DNA of 64,000 nucleotides from positions 190,655 through 254,654 of the forward strand of contig NW_002060975.1 of assembly GCF_000150275.1 (NCBI RefSeq). Reading direction: 5' to 3'. Each line of letters opens with the position of its first letter. Position 1 is the first letter of the stretch. The notes under the pieces were generated by a model that was not told where the DNA came from, did not search any database, and saw nothing but the letters and a program-made list of their open reading frames with translations. This stretch comes from Trichoplax adhaerens (lineage: Eukaryota > Placozoa > Uniplacotomia > Trichoplacea > Trichoplacidae). A program made the position numbers and the translations under genes. Below are positions 14,301 to 29,000 of this stretch, in pieces.

Positions 14301-17300
14301 ATTCAATTTTTTTATCTCGACATAAAGGCCTCAAAACCTGTAGCTGATACGCAAGTTTTTGTAGTAAACGGAGATTTATAGGTTAAAATGTCTTAATAAG
14401 TTACGTAGACAAGGTGTGAAAAGAAATAGGTGCACTTACGCTTTATAGTTGACTCATTTCTATCATTACGAGAACTGAAAAGATAAAGAAAAGAAAAGGA
14501 GTAATTTAAATTATTATATTTGCTTTCTAGCTATATTTCGGATACTTTATTATAGAAAATAAAGGAAAATACGAGATGTTACTCAAATTTATTCTTAATG
14601 CTTTCATTTTAATATAAGCTATGGCTAATAAAAGTGTCAAATTAGCTTCGGATTAAAAACTTGTGTATCTTATATGATAATATCTGAGAAGAAAATGAAA
14701 TTGAATCTATCTTTGGATCTAATTACTATCTATAAATTAAGTTGAAAATAATGTGGGAATAGTCCTAATAGGCAGCAAACTATATTTTTCTTCTTATGTC
14801 CTACTTCAAACAAGCTTAAATTATTCAAATGTTGATATTTAATTTCTTTTTACTCAATCGTCTTTATGTTAATATGCATACTTGACGGGCAACAGCTGTA
14901 TACTTGCATAGCTGGATTGTTGATAAAAACTCCCTGATGAATAAATATTCATTAAATTAAACTATCCATTTATTTTACAATTACCGCCTAGCGATGGAGT
15001 AAGTTGTCAACACTGATTAAAGTCATAAAAGATCCTTTGCTTGATAAATTTCAATTAATAACAAGTTTAAGTATTTGATACTTCACATTATAGATGCGTG
15101 AAAGTATTCAAATGTAGTCAAGCACTAAAAAACTATCGCTTAATCAGGCTTTTATTAAGTACGTTAATTGAAGTATGAATTAATCAGATCCTGCTACCGA
15201 GAAATGGATCGATTAAGAGCAGATGATCTATTACAGGTTTTTCTGCCTATTTTTGTGTATGATTTATAAATACATAGCCAGAATTAAACGGAATCACGAT
15301 CAACAATACCTACCAATTAATAGCAATAGGCTATTAAATAAAGGATTTGATCAAGAATTTTTATTGGCATTAATCCTACTGTTATTTATTGGAGTTGTGA
15401 AAAGAAATGGTTGAGCTACTGTTTTACTTTACTTATTAAAATTTAGAATAGGTACTAAAAACAATGCAAAAAATATGCCTGTCTACTAGGCAGATGCAAC
15501 ATCCTTTCATTACGAATAGAAACCTATGTTTATGTTAAACATACAGGATTGCACTACGAGATAATAAATTGATGGGTGGCATTACTTTTATTAAAAATTG
15601 ACTCAGATAGCCAATAAAATCATAATTTACCCTCGATTTAAAGCTAAAGATAGCTTCAAGATTATAAGAAATTCAATTTTGATCATTTCAAAAGTCTCTT
15701 ACGCATTTCAAATCGAAATAAAATTTCTGGCCAGCAAGTAATTGGTATGCTAAGGCTTCATTTATAGCGAAATCTAAACTCTAATAACGGCAACAATTTT
15801 TTCGAAGTATATTAGATTTAAATGAAATACGGTTTGTTTTATTTTCAAAATACTGATTTGCAGTAACAAAAAATTTTTAATGAGCTTTTTTCGATAATAT
15901 GTGTAGACTGATTGATAGCAAGGGATATAATTTGGCGATTTGGCTACCCAAGTGCCTGACTACCAGAGCTCTAGACATTTATATATTTTTATATTTTGCC
16001 TTAAATTTTGACAAAGTTAATCGTTTAATGAAACATTTATGTATTTGTATCAGAATATTCCAAAATTCTTGCTACTCAATATTTGACTTTGCAGTACAAT
16101 AAATTAGTATAAATAGAAGCCTATTTTTAGCTTTACTGGGCGAAAGATCAAGCTATTTTCAATTTCTTATCCTCCTTATGACAGATGACGAGAAAGTAAT
16201 ACACAAACTGTGAAGAAATATTAATTTCAAAAATCTACTAAAAAAGTCATTTTAGTATTAATTGTATTATCGGGTATGAGAGCAATTTATATCTTACATG
16301 TATTTCTTAGAGGAGCCGGTGGAGGAATAAACTATTTTACTCTATTTATCTTATCAGTTGCTGAAGAACCAATAGTAAAAGGCATAAAATATCCCAAAAT
16401 TCAAGCTAAAACGTCTGTTTTGAAATTTTATTTAGTAACTACCAGATAGGAACTTGAATTATCGTTCGTATTCTGAAGTGATTAGTTGGAGATTAAATCT
16501 ACTAGGGAAGTCTTTTACGTTTTTGACTTACTAGTCGTAAATAGGGTAATAACATAGCATAAAATACCGTAAGATTCAGTTTCAATTTGCGTAAAACTCG
16601 ATAAAATTGCCACGTGATTCGACATTAAATCTGAAATAAGCTAATTTGCTATTTCAATTTTATTCATTAAGGAGACTTAATAATCTTAAACTAGAATCTA
16701 TATGGTCCGGTAGTAAATAATTAATAAGTTTGATTCGGTACTAACAGGTAGACATTTCAGATAATTATACTAACTAGGCTGTAATGTAAGCGAAAACTGA
16801 AAGAACTAAGTAAAAAATAAAAAATCCACTTAAATATCGTAAAGAAAGAGAAATTGCATATACGATTATCATTTACATTCATTTTTTAAATGATGATAAT
16901 CAATATGCGTACATAAAGAATAAAATGAGTCTAATTACCGCTGTTTCTGTCCGGCTAGTTTATTCTCTCGTATTAATTAATACTGTATGTGTTTGCCGTA
17001 TTGCTAGTTAATACAGTTGCCTTAAATGAGACCTTTTTCTAAAGTCGTCTTAATTAACTTATACAATCTACTGCTAATCATATTACAATACGGTCTTTCG
17101 TTTAAATTAGTCTAACTTTAGTCTAATACTTATATAAAAATATAATGCATTAAAATAGCCAATCATCATGTAGAATTCATTACCGTAATATATTATACGT
17201 ATATTTCACATATTTGTATGTGGGCTAATAATAAAATCGCTTTTTAAGCCGATGCTAGGATAGTAAAATCTTGATTGCGCTCTCAGTAAACAGTAATACC

Positions 17301-19644
17301 ATATTTAATTTGACTATAATATAGAATCAATAAATAACGAGTGCGAATTTCGTCTTACTTATTCTTTTATATGTACACCGATTTTAAAACTACTTTAGGC
17401 AATCTTTTAACTCAAGTAGTTATCATTAAATCAATTCATTGGAATAACTGGAATCGCAACAACGTTAGGAAAATGGTAGCCATTGTGTGGCCAATTAGAT
17501 CTGCTGTCAGCTTCCATCATCACACCTGCTTAATTTTATGGGTGAGAAATATTAAGATGCCTTCGTTGCTACTAATAATCTACAGTGTTGTTGATTAACT
17601 TACAAAAATTAGTTATAGTAATTTCTTTTGATCAAGTTATCAGTCAAAACTTTAGCGTTATTTTTATATTGTATATAAAAGATGTGAATACGAACATTAA
17701 TTTTACGTATATCATCCACTAAACTAATTTTATGATAGTTATGAGATTATAGTAGAATTTAATAGGTTTCTTCACTATAAATACTCATGTTAACTTTTCC
17801 AACATCGTTATGATAGCTATGAGCCTAAAATCAGCTTTAAAGACTCGATGATAATATTAGAAAAATCTACGAATACTAGTATCTGAACTAGAAAATATGT
17901 GAATTGTCTCACAAAAGTACAAATATATCGTATAAAATTTGACGCAAAATAGGTTAAATATACATCAGTATGTTGGAAACTATATTTCTGATATAAGTAA
18001 AATTATCTCTTATTTCTTAATATCCTCAATTAGACCTAATTTAAAAACGCACTTAATTCTGTGCTTCTATGGTTTAACAATCCAACACCTGGTTGTTTTA
18101 AAAAATTTCTACTATGGTCTTGTGATAGGATTCTTAAAACGGTTTTTCATTCTTTACACAAGAATCTTGACATAAATGCAAATTACTTAATACGCCCTAC
18201 TATAGTAATAGTTTGAATCTAAATACAGGACTTAGTAGGCATGTTAATAATAGTCTAGACATTAAAGTAGAATTTCATAGATACGACATGACAATACTTC
18301 AATGTCTTGAGTAATTTAAAACGACTCTCTGGGTAAAAGCATTTTACCAAGTGTTAACAGATTCTTTAGTAGGCCAAAACAATAGATTTTCAATAGATAT
18401 CCAATAACATTTATTTCTAGTTTTCCGTTATCCCCTTGAATTTAATCTAATTTAAGCCCAAATTATTGCCTTATTTCAATCGTTTGAAAGCAAATTACAA
18501 TAATTAACGATTTATACTACTACAATATCGTGAAAGGGTAGCATATTCTGTAATGATTCATATTCCAGCTTCTGAAAGAAAATGAAACATTTCGTAATTT
18601 ACTCGTCATCAATCATCGGCCATTATCGAATTAAGATATCCATAACTTGAAGTAAAATACTTAAGGATGCGTTATAGGAAATGACTTAGTCTTGATTATG
18701 CTTCATAATATAAAAATACTCATTCATTAATTTGTACGCATCTGAATAATAAACATGTAGTATGTTAGGACTAGGCGCATACGGCATTTCACTATATTTT
18801 TAATTATCCACTATCAAACTATGATTTTTTATTAGTCAATTTAGGCTTTTTTTCTGTCGAATACTTTAATTTCATGCTAAACTCATTTAGAAGGATTTTA
18901 CTGATTTTTTTATATCTTTTCTTTCATTTATTTTGTAGGCTTTGGCAATTTTTCGCCTGGGTAAGTTCAAGATCTTTATAATGCAATTATTTGCCTGAAT
19001 GCTATTTTAAATTATTGGAGTAATTGCAGCAAGTTATGCTACACAGAAGGAAATTTTATACTATTCCTATTATTTAACCATGGGTATAGTTATCATTGTT
19101 GCACACTAAACTAAGAGATGATCAATTAGTAACGGATCAGTAAAAGCCTGATTTGAATTTCATTTAAATTGTCTACCCTCCAAGAATAATGAAATTTCGT
19201 GTAACATTTATTTTTATTACGTTGCTAAGATAATTCCTGACCTTAAAATGATTTATTTATCTTTAGTATAGTATTTATTTCATCTATTAAGCTGATGCAA
19301 GGTGTAAAGAACGATATTGATAATAGGCTTACCCGAAAACATGGTAATTAGATTTGAAATAAGAGTAATAACTTTACTAAGTTCATTTAAGGCTGAGAAT
19401 AACAATCTATTTTAACCCCAGGCATTCAAATAGTCTATGTGTATTACTTCCTTGCTTATAAAATATTTTAAGTAAGTAGATATTTCCCGTCGGGAGCGGA
19501 CCATTATAAGACAGTTTATAGTCTTAAATGCCACTAAGAATATTATGATGTCTCCTACGTCCAACTTACTAGGAATAAACTTTGCAGTTCGCTCGAATTT
19601 CGTTAGACAATAATGGATTGATTGCACACTGTACGCCTATTATA

Positions 19645-19680
19645 CACTGCGATCCAAATCGTCTATTTTGGATCGTAGTG
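19645..19680. repeat. Short inverted repeat (14-bp arms)
   Basis: Cactgcgatccaaa at 19645-19658 and its complement with one mismatch at 19667-19680, with an 8-base loop. Isolated in otherwise featureless DNA. Confidence 0.5.
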
Positions 19681-22652
19681 AACTATGTACACCTCATTTG
19701 CTAATTAACGTAAAGTTCTATTGTGACTTTATTTTACATAGATTCACCTTAGGATGGAATTTAAAGCACATTTAGCTTAATGAAATTGCAATTAGCTAAA
19801 TATCGAAAAATTTGATTTGAGTCGCTAAAGCTGCTCAGAGACGCTAGAGTACCTATTCTGTTAGCATACCACAGCATAACTTTACAATCCATTTGGGATT
19901 CAGTAAATTAATAATGAATTCAGTCTGCACTCTAATTTCGTCTAGATAATGTAGTAACCTCATTCTGGACCACACATACCGTCAAGGATACCTATGGACT
20001 TCTGTTTCATCATAGCATTCAATAGATAAAAGTTTGCAACCAAAATAGGATCATAAAGTTGAGAGATTATATTTGTCATGATAGTCAGGGTAAGGAGAAT
20101 ATAATCGGTGACTTTTAAATATAATTAACATCTTACCTACTTTCAATACTGTAAATTTCTCTTTATAATTGTTAAATTCCTGAATAGTTTTAAATATCGT
20201 ACCGGTTTGAAATAGCTGCACGGAGAGAATTTATGTCTTTTACAATAATATCTATATGCCCCTAAAGTTGTTGACATTTATTAGTCACAATTCTTACTGC
20301 ATCATATATATTACATTAGATTCCACATCAATACATTTCATTAGAGATAGAAGAACATCCAAGACTGTAAGGATTAACTCAGAAATTATTGATATCAACT
20401 TCAGCATCACACTGTCACTTGTCTAATACCATCGAATAAATATATTTTGAATTAATTCTCACAGAAGTAATGCAACTACTTTTGTATCTGTATTTCACGG
20501 TATACTATAATTGAAGCTGATACTCCTATTTTGTATCAATGCGATACCAGCTGTGTCAAGATTATTATCTTGTAGTATTATTGGAAGTAAAATACTGTAA
20601 TATTGCACCAAGAAACTCAAGTATAAGTGGAGAATATCTTACTATCTTCTACTTGCTCGTACTTTTATGGAAACTAGTAGGCCTATCAATATCCAATTTT
20701 GTACTATTGGGGTGGACATCACTTCTATCGATTAATTGTAGTATCAAGGACAATCCTTACGAAAACGAATGCTAGTATTAGCTGGCATTACGCTATTCTC
20801 TTACTTAATTTCCAAACAACAATACGCAATTGTTTATTAAAAATACAATTTATTCAAGCCTTAAGTTTAATACTAGCATTGGAGTTAAATATGGTTTAAT
20901 GCCAACATAGTTTATGTGCTCAAACTTTCGCAATTTAGAGGTAGCCGATATCAGGCAAAACGATTCATAACATACAGGAATTTATTTCAAAATAACAACA
21001 AAATTTATTTATGTAAGAGATTATGTCTCTTTAATGAATAATGATGTGCATTATAATATTAAGAAGACATAAATAATTCTCTTGCTTATCATATTCAATA
21101 CATAAATGAGAGAAATTTTTGACGTGGTATTTTGATGCTGTCAAGTCATTTATTGGACAAAAATTTTATTATAACCTTGCTGAAATTTCTTCGGGTCATC
21201 ACATAGAGAAATTTTGTTGTCATTATTACAGCTCAATAGATTAAAAACAAGTTACAATTACGCATCCTCTTGACAATATTTGATGTTAATTAAATTCAGA
21301 AGATGGGTTCGATTTATTGAAAAACTTCTATTGATCTCTTAATAAATAACTAATCAATATGTTTACATATTAAATTAATTTCAATGGAAGTAAAAAAAAT
21401 AAACACCTAGATAGAATAGAATTATAGAAATTTTATTTTTAATCCCTCAAGTCAGGAATTTAGATCTTCCATATTCATTCTTCTTACGAATAATCAAGTC
21501 ATTTATTGACGCTATAAGATATAAATCGAGATCTTTTATAAAATAGAATATCTGTGGTTATCATGATTAATAAGAAAGAAGTTAAGCACCGGTATTATTA
21601 TACTATGTCATTGTTCGTTGATCAATAGATCAAGGGTAACATATAATACCTAAACTATTTCATCCATTTAATATTACTGCGGACTTTACCATATTTTACA
21701 TTACAAGGGTATAGACAATAATGATTACTGCTACACCTAAATGCCCTGATGCTATAGCCGCACCTGTTTAGTATATTTTAGCTACCAGATGATCCAATGA
21801 AATAAATCTCATATCGATATACGCATAGATAAAGAAAACTCGGCGAATAACATAATATCCTCTTAACCAAAATGAATTGAGAATTACAATAAACAGAAAA
21901 ATAACTATTTTGCTTAACTATAGTCTACTACTTGACCTCACCAATGTATTAATTACAGAGACTATCTGTCAGTCTAGGAAGATTTTCATACGTTCTTGAA
22001 ACTTAATCATCCACTTTAAAGAACGTTACCCACTACCCTGAAATTTTATATGAAAATCATATGAGAAAGGTATATATATTTAGCATATTACTATAGAAGA
22101 TATTACAGAGTTCTCTAAATCTATCGAGAACAGACTAGAAAATCTTGCTATGCGTCTCTTACTGTATATGATAAACATGAAATTGGTATCGTTGATCTAA
22201 ATCACATAATACCATTATAGCATGCACTTTAGTGAACTATCATTGAGATAGACATTAAATTTCAATCTTAATAGTAATCACTGTCTGTATATAATCGTGA
22301 ATGGTTTGTTAAGTGAGGTCCACAACATGACTTGATCGTATTGGCGCTGGAAAAATATAGCTAGATTGAGCTTGTCTAAGGACAAATGCCGATCCTGTAC
22401 TTTTCTTGCATTTCGATGGATATATTTCATCAAATTTAAGACTGAAAATTTTTCTTCCAAAATCTATAAAATGCAAAGGTTTTCATCTATTTAACCGAGG
22501 AAATGTATCCATATCATTATTTATAGAATTTTTCTATCTGTATTATGATCGCCTACCAAATAAACTCACTTCAAGTGAGATTAAAATCTTTCCAAAGTCG
22601 ACGATAAGAATTCAATTTTTTACTTGATTTAATAAATGGTTTATATATGCAG

Positions 22653-23081
22653 GCCAAAATTTCGTTCATGGTGAAAATACAAGCTGTGATGCTGGTTGGA
22701 GCCAATTTGGTTACAGTTGCATGCAATTGCAAACCACTCTGGTCACTTTTGATGATGCTGTTGCTTCCTGTCAAGCCATGGGCGGTCGATTAGTGGAAAT
22801 TGATAGTGGCAGCAAGGAATCCTTTATCCAAAGTTCTGTTCTAATATCGAGTCACCAGAGTTACTGGATTGGATTGAGAGATTTGAATAGTGATAATAAA
22901 CTCAGCAGTTACAAGTGGATAACCACAAATCGTAGTCCCCAAGTTCTTGGATACTCTAATTGGGATACAGGACTATCATCTGGTACAGATGATAACTGTA
23001 CCGCTCTTGTTTATCAACATTCTATTTGGGGATGGTTTGAAAAGAAATGTCAAGAACAATATTACTTTATATGTCAATCAG
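22653..23081 (+). CDS. Exon: first C-type lectin domain of the adhesion GPCR
   Basis: Flanked by phase 1 introns (acceptor ...atatatgcag, donor ggtaagc), the usual arrangement for a shuffled extracellular domain. The translation runs from CDAGWSQFGYSC to YYFICQSG and has six cysteines placed as in a long-form C-type lectin domain. It contains the YWIGL core motif (near 22863) and the closing WGWFEKKC segment. The calcium and sugar-binding tripeptides are not seen: no EPN or QPD in the long loop, and WGW sits where WND would be. By family knowledge it is therefore less likely to bind sugar in the classical calcium-dependent way and may bind protein or act as a structural lectin fold. The upstream ATG-less start shows that this is an internal exon. 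Confidence 0.9.
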
Positions 23082-26000
23082 GTAAGCTTAAGCTGATTGA
23101 TAGCCGCTTCGATAAATTTTTATTAATTAGCATCGTATAGTAACATACCTGCATTAAAGAACGTGAACTGATAGCTTAAGCCTGTTTGAAGTAGAAATTA
23201 ATGCAAACTTAGTCATTCTTGCCATTTTTGCTATTGCTATCCACTACGACCTCTATATTACCTAGCGTAAGATTTCAAAGAGCTTGATTTCTATAAAACA
23301 CTGTAGTCTATTCCCGAAATTCTATGCTACTGTAGTTGAACGGCAATAAATAGATAACGAGTTCTAGTGAATATCAGAGGTCGTCCATTGGAGTAAAATA
23401 CGAAATTGTATTCCTGTTTGAGTTATAAAATCAAGATGGGATAGAGAGCTCAGTAAGTACTTTATTTGATTAGTATCTGATAAAAGTTCACTGTACAAAA
23501 TATCATTGATGTAAGATGATTAATTATCAATCAATGTAACACAAAAAGGAATAAAACAAGCGTTTGTAGCTAGCATGGGTTTTCACAAGATTGCAATGCA
23601 ACAAGACTGTTTTGCGATAAATGCGAGAGCAAGTAAAGTTGAAATTATTTCGCCAATATTTCATTTAGGACTTGAACAAAATGGTTCATGCTTGCCTGGA
23701 TGGGCAAAATATCAAAATAGTACTTGTTTAAAACAATTTACACATACTGCATCATTTGAAGATGCTCTGGCCGTCTGCCATCACTATAATGCTTCCCTGG
23801 CTGAAATTGATAATGAAGAAAAGGAAAATTTTATCGAAGCAAATGTAACTAGTACAAGCTATACCAATAATTGGATCGGGTTAGTGGATACTCCAACTCT
23901 ATCACATCCCACAGATCATTCATGGTTAATTAGTGGATTATCACTCCGATCAACGGGCTACTCAAAATGGTATTTACGTCAGCCAAATGCTGCTAATCAA
24001 GCTTGCGTAGTAATACAATGGTTTGATGAACGTTGGCAATGGTGGGATTTACCATGCTCTCTTGGAAGAGTTTATATCTGCGAAAAGAGTAAGTTAATTC
24101 AATTTTATTGGGCTATCAATAGCAGTCACTAAATTCATAGCTATTCTTTCTGCTTAACTGAGGATAATGAACAATATCGCTTTATCGAATAGATGATAGC
24201 TGGAGTCTTTGCAAAGATTGATAGCGCGATTCGAAACCCTATAACATTGATAAAATTGCATCTTTTATTCTAGTTTTACCTATGCCAACTACAGAACCAA
24301 CAACAATTCTACCAACGACAGAGAAATCAACAATTGACGCAATAATGACTCAAGAGCCGACAACAAACTCACCAACCACAGATTTATCCACTACCAATGA
24401 ACCGACAACAGATTTGTCCGCTACCAATGAACCGACAACAGATTTAGCCACTACAAGTGGGCCTGAAACTAATCCACCAACTGCCAATCAAGCTTCGACC
24501 GATCCAAGTGCTGCAGTTGATACTACTAATCCATTAATAGAGACAACCGAAAATTCAGCAACAAATCTATCCACTAATGATCATTTTATGATGGCTACTA
24601 ATGGAGCAGCTAGTGCTGCTTCACCAAATCAGCTTGCTACAACCAAAGAAACAACTAACCAGCCAACAATCAATCAATCTTTCCACACCATAAATACCTT
24701 GAGTACTACCAGTAATTCATATAGTACTCCGCAGATCTCCTATTTTTTGCAACAGGTAAAGAGAATAAATAACTTTACAAGTAGTTGTTTACTACTGTGA
24801 TAGAGAGTTCTATGATTTAGTGAAAGTCGATTTAGTACTATTGCTACTTAGAAATTGACGTAAATGAGTTGATTGAAAAAAAAGATTCTTATAGACTTCA
24901 AGTGTGAGGTAGTTACCATAGGGTAGAGTATTAGCTGGCGTAAAGTAACGTAAGAATAGTCAACACTCTGACTATTGCAACAATTTAATAAATCTGAGGC
25001 AGAGACTATATGTACTGTATTGAAAATGTTAGAGATAGAACACATATAGAGGACATAATTGTACAATTAGATACAACATCTACCATTACATGCGTAGTCT
25101 ATATAATAGCAAATGATTGTAGGAGATTATGAAGAATGCAAGTGCTATAAATTAACTAAACATGATAAGATACAGTATATTTATCTATAGTACGGTAAGA
25201 CTGTCAAGGTATCCCTGTTTAAGAACAAGTTAGGATATCAATATTAAGTAAATACTACAAGCACAGCATAATCTGAATGTAATACAATTACCTTTTGATG
25301 TCATTCTGTAACAATTTATCCAGTAAGAGCTATTGGACGATAAATTAGCTTCGATCGAAGTTGGACACCTGTTCGTTGCTAACTATATCTTATCTTTCCA
25401 TCAGATTAATAATACAGAGAATTTCACTATCCAAAAATCTATTGAAATTATCCGTGAATTAAGAGTCGAGCTTCAGTTAAAATTAAATGCACAATCAGAC
25501 GAATTAAAAGCATATAGTCAAGGTTTAGCAACAGTTGTTAATCGTACCGACGTTACTAAAGCAAGCTTAAGCGACAAGAAAGAAGTAGCCGAGGTAAGCA
25601 TGATTTCGTTTTATGCAATGGCTTGCCGCAACCTTAGGTATAACTAAGTTACTCTACTGCTCCTTTACTTTTCAGCTTGTCTTCAACAGTGTTGAAAAAA
25701 TGACATCGGTTACCGAAATACAAAATGATAGCCAGGTTGTCAATTCTTTCATAAGTGCTGATATTGTAGTTAATAACATAGCTGAAAGACAGATATAATG
25801 TTGACATATTGCTTAAATATCTTCTCATTAGGCGAGTACTCTTGTAACTGAATACATCCAAATCATGGACCAAATTGGATCTCGAATTGCTTCTAGTATG
25901 AAAATTGGAGAATCTATTGAAATTGTTAGCAATGAAACTGGTAAGCTTTTAATGTATTTTCTATCTAAATTTCGTACTACGAGATTTTTCATTGACATAT

Positions 26001-29000
26001 TCCTTAAATTGCAATAAACATCTCAGATATCTCAAGCTATCATTCATTCTAGCCAGAAAGTAAAGCTTAATTAGCTTAAATTTGAATCTTCATATTCTTC
26101 TATGTAGCGTCAAAATTTAACATCGAAGTAAAAAGTTCACAAGAAGTACAGCAATATGGATATAATCATACATTAATAGCTGGAAATAATGATCGCTACC
26201 ATTTCGGAGTTTCAAAATCTATCTTTGGATCAGGAGGTGATTGATAAATCTAGAAATGAATTTTAATACCATAAATTTCTACTGCGTATATCACAAAAAT
26301 ATTTACGACACTTTTGTATTCTTATTCTCACATATACCAATGATAGATCCCAAGGTTGAAATTATTACCGGAGTTTATCAATTCTTAGGAGGAATATTAA
26401 ATCAAACCACCGCTTCAACGTAAGTCTAATAGAGTTTATCAAAAACCCAGGAAATAAGTTTCGTTCGTATAAAATTGATAAAAACTTATGATCTCAATAT
26501 TTTGATGACAGGCAGAAGAAGTTGTATTCACAAATTTTATCTTGTTCGGTTAATCCAAAACTACCATCTTACCAAGAATATTTCTTTACCTATCAAATTC
26601 CATATACTATCAGTACTAATGGAAATTCGGTAAAGCAAGAATAAATATAATTAAAATATGATTATGAATTCGTTAGTAATAGGAATGTGCTTCACACAAC
26701 TTAGTTGTTACATATGAGTGAATAGTCTTTCGTTACATCTTGCGATTAAGGCATCAATTCTAATTAAAATTCGGTAACGTAAGAATAGACATCATTAGAA
26801 TATGTTTATGAATCTAACAATAGTAGAACAGTTTTTATCCAACTTAATACTTAGCTATTAAATGTAAATGGATCACATTTCGTATATTACAACTTACGGA
26901 ATACTCGTATTCTAATCGTAAGTAGTTTTTCAGCATGATCAGCAATATTGATTTGTAAAGTTTAGATTTACACTCCTTTTGCGGTAACTGTACATATCAT
27001 ATAGATTCAAAGTTGAAACTAATAATATAATTTATGCTTGTAATAAATTATACTGTAAAATTTATATAGTATTACCTGGTACAGCTAAAGCCTGCCGACC
27101 GGAATAACTAGCAATCTATAATATTACTTAACTCATCTATGTTCCTATGCTATAAGCTATTACAGCTCATGAGAGGATTACGTGAATGTCTTCAAATAAA
27201 TAGGATGCGAAACTATAGCTTAATTCACTTCTACGGCAAATTATATAATTCTCATATCTACAATCTACTCATTTATCAACAGAGTAACCTTCCGATGGTA
27301 ACATCATCATCGGCCAACAATACAACGATGGAATGTGTATACTGGAATTTAACGACCAAGTAAGTTAAAGTAGCAGCTTTAGTAATATATTACATAACAT
27401 CACCTATCAAGTATAAGTGTTATTGAACTAAGTTTATAATAAAATTATAAGTACAGTATATGATGAACCAAGCCAATCAGAATTAAACGGACAATAATAT
27501 GCTTATGAAAATATACCTTTGAACAATTTACAATCCTTCCTTTATCTGTCCATTGGAATATTATGTTTACTTCTAATTGCTAATGCTATAAAATAATAGC
27601 ACTTAATTATTACAATTGATATCTGCCATCAATAAACTGGAATAGCATTATCTGTCTCGCTTTATTTTGAATAGCAAATGGTCCGACGATGGCTGTAAAT
27701 TATTGTCCAGCAATCAATCGCAGTATGCAACTTGTGCCTGTAATCACTTAACCCATTTCGCACTATTATTGCAAGTTTCAGATGTAAGCTATAAATCAGC
27801 CCAAATTGTGTAATAAAATATGAATCTGAGCAATGAGATATTGACAGGAAATTAGTTTACTATTGATTGATATCTGTAAATATTCACTACATAAGAATAA
27901 GTAATAAGACCTAGGATCTTCTTACGAGTGTATTTATTTCATGCTAGCGATTATACAGGTAAAATTTAATAAAAATATCGCAATTTCAGTTTGAGCAAAT
28001 AATTTATATAATCAAGTATCAAAAAAAGTTTTATAATTATTAAAGAGCGAAAATAGAACATCGCATCAGTCATTCTCTTAATTTATAAGTAAACTTGTTA
28101 AAAGCTGCAATTGAAGCTAAAGAGCTGCTTCAATTCCCGCATATATAATTTAGGTTCAGATAAATAACACGGAACATCTGGATAATCTTGGAGTTCTTGC
28201 TAATATTGGCTTGGCAATATCATTAATATCCATCTGCCTAACATTATCTGTATATACCTTCCTAAGGTTAGTACACAGTATGTGATCAAAGTTTATTGCC
28301 TTGCAGAGGATACAATTATGTTGTCTTGTAGTTATTAGCCTTAATCGAATATTTTGTCTATTTAATCATCACGTGTTAATAAAATTTTTATATGCAAAAC
28401 GGATTAGGTTAAATTCTGAAAGATTTACAATCCATAAGAATTTACTAGTAGCTCTGCTGCTAACGCAAATTTTCATCTTTACCGGAATGTACATAGCCAA
28501 GAATGCAGTATGTTCATCTACTGAATCTTCTTTCCTGTATTTTTAAATTGATCGATCTTTAATAACATAAATATTCGATAACATAATAGCGTTCGGCCAT
28601 TTTTACCCACTATAAAAAATTTATGGTGTATGATAGTCAATTTAGCTCATCTAACCCTAGTCGATCAATGTTATAGCATTTCATTTAATGACTACTTCGC
28701 TAAATGAAGTAAATTAAATATCTACGTTTCTCTTCAACTTTCAGATTATATGCAAGATATCAGCAGTCTGTCTACACTTTTTCTGCTTAGCATCATTTTC
28801 ATGGATGTCTGTGGAGGGGATTCATTTATATCTACTCATCATTACAGTTTTTAATCAAAAGAGCAAGAAACTCTACTACTACATTTTCGGATGGGGTAAG
28901 CATAGCAATGACTTGATACTTATTGAAATAGATAGTTCGACAATTTAATATTCATTATATTGCCATGTTAAGTAAATTCTAAAACCGTGATATTTTACTT

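Larger units (their letters stand above)
1..22652. other. 22.6 kb with no recognisable gene
   Basis: All open frames here are short (under 90 codons), often start at non-ATG codons and show no domain or believable splice partners. Two that look slightly more protein-like but were not recognised are 4941-5207 on the plus strand (HREQVKNAHNNILQRLTKAM) and 17341-17598 on the plus strand. Apart from the repeats listed separately, I see AT-rich intergenic-type sequence. The missing first exon of the adhesion GPCR is probably in the last few kilobases. Confidence 0.6.

Noticed and set aside
17341-17598. 85-codon plus-strand frame starting at GTG, hydrophobic with FHHHTC
   Set aside because: No domain or neighbouring exons; hydrophobic chance frames are common in AT-rich DNA.
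20539-20899. Two overlapping hydrophobic frames upstream of the lectin receptor, considered as its leader exon
   Set aside because: No phase 1 splice donor leads to 22653, and the hydrophobic parts are not placed like a signal peptide.
22406-22627. 73-codon frame directly before the first lectin exon
   Set aside because: It starts at TTG, stops at 22627 and lies in what must be intron, given the clear acceptor at 22651-22652.
22571-22774. Minus-strand frame over the first lectin exon
   Set aside because: Shadow of the lectin coding sequence.
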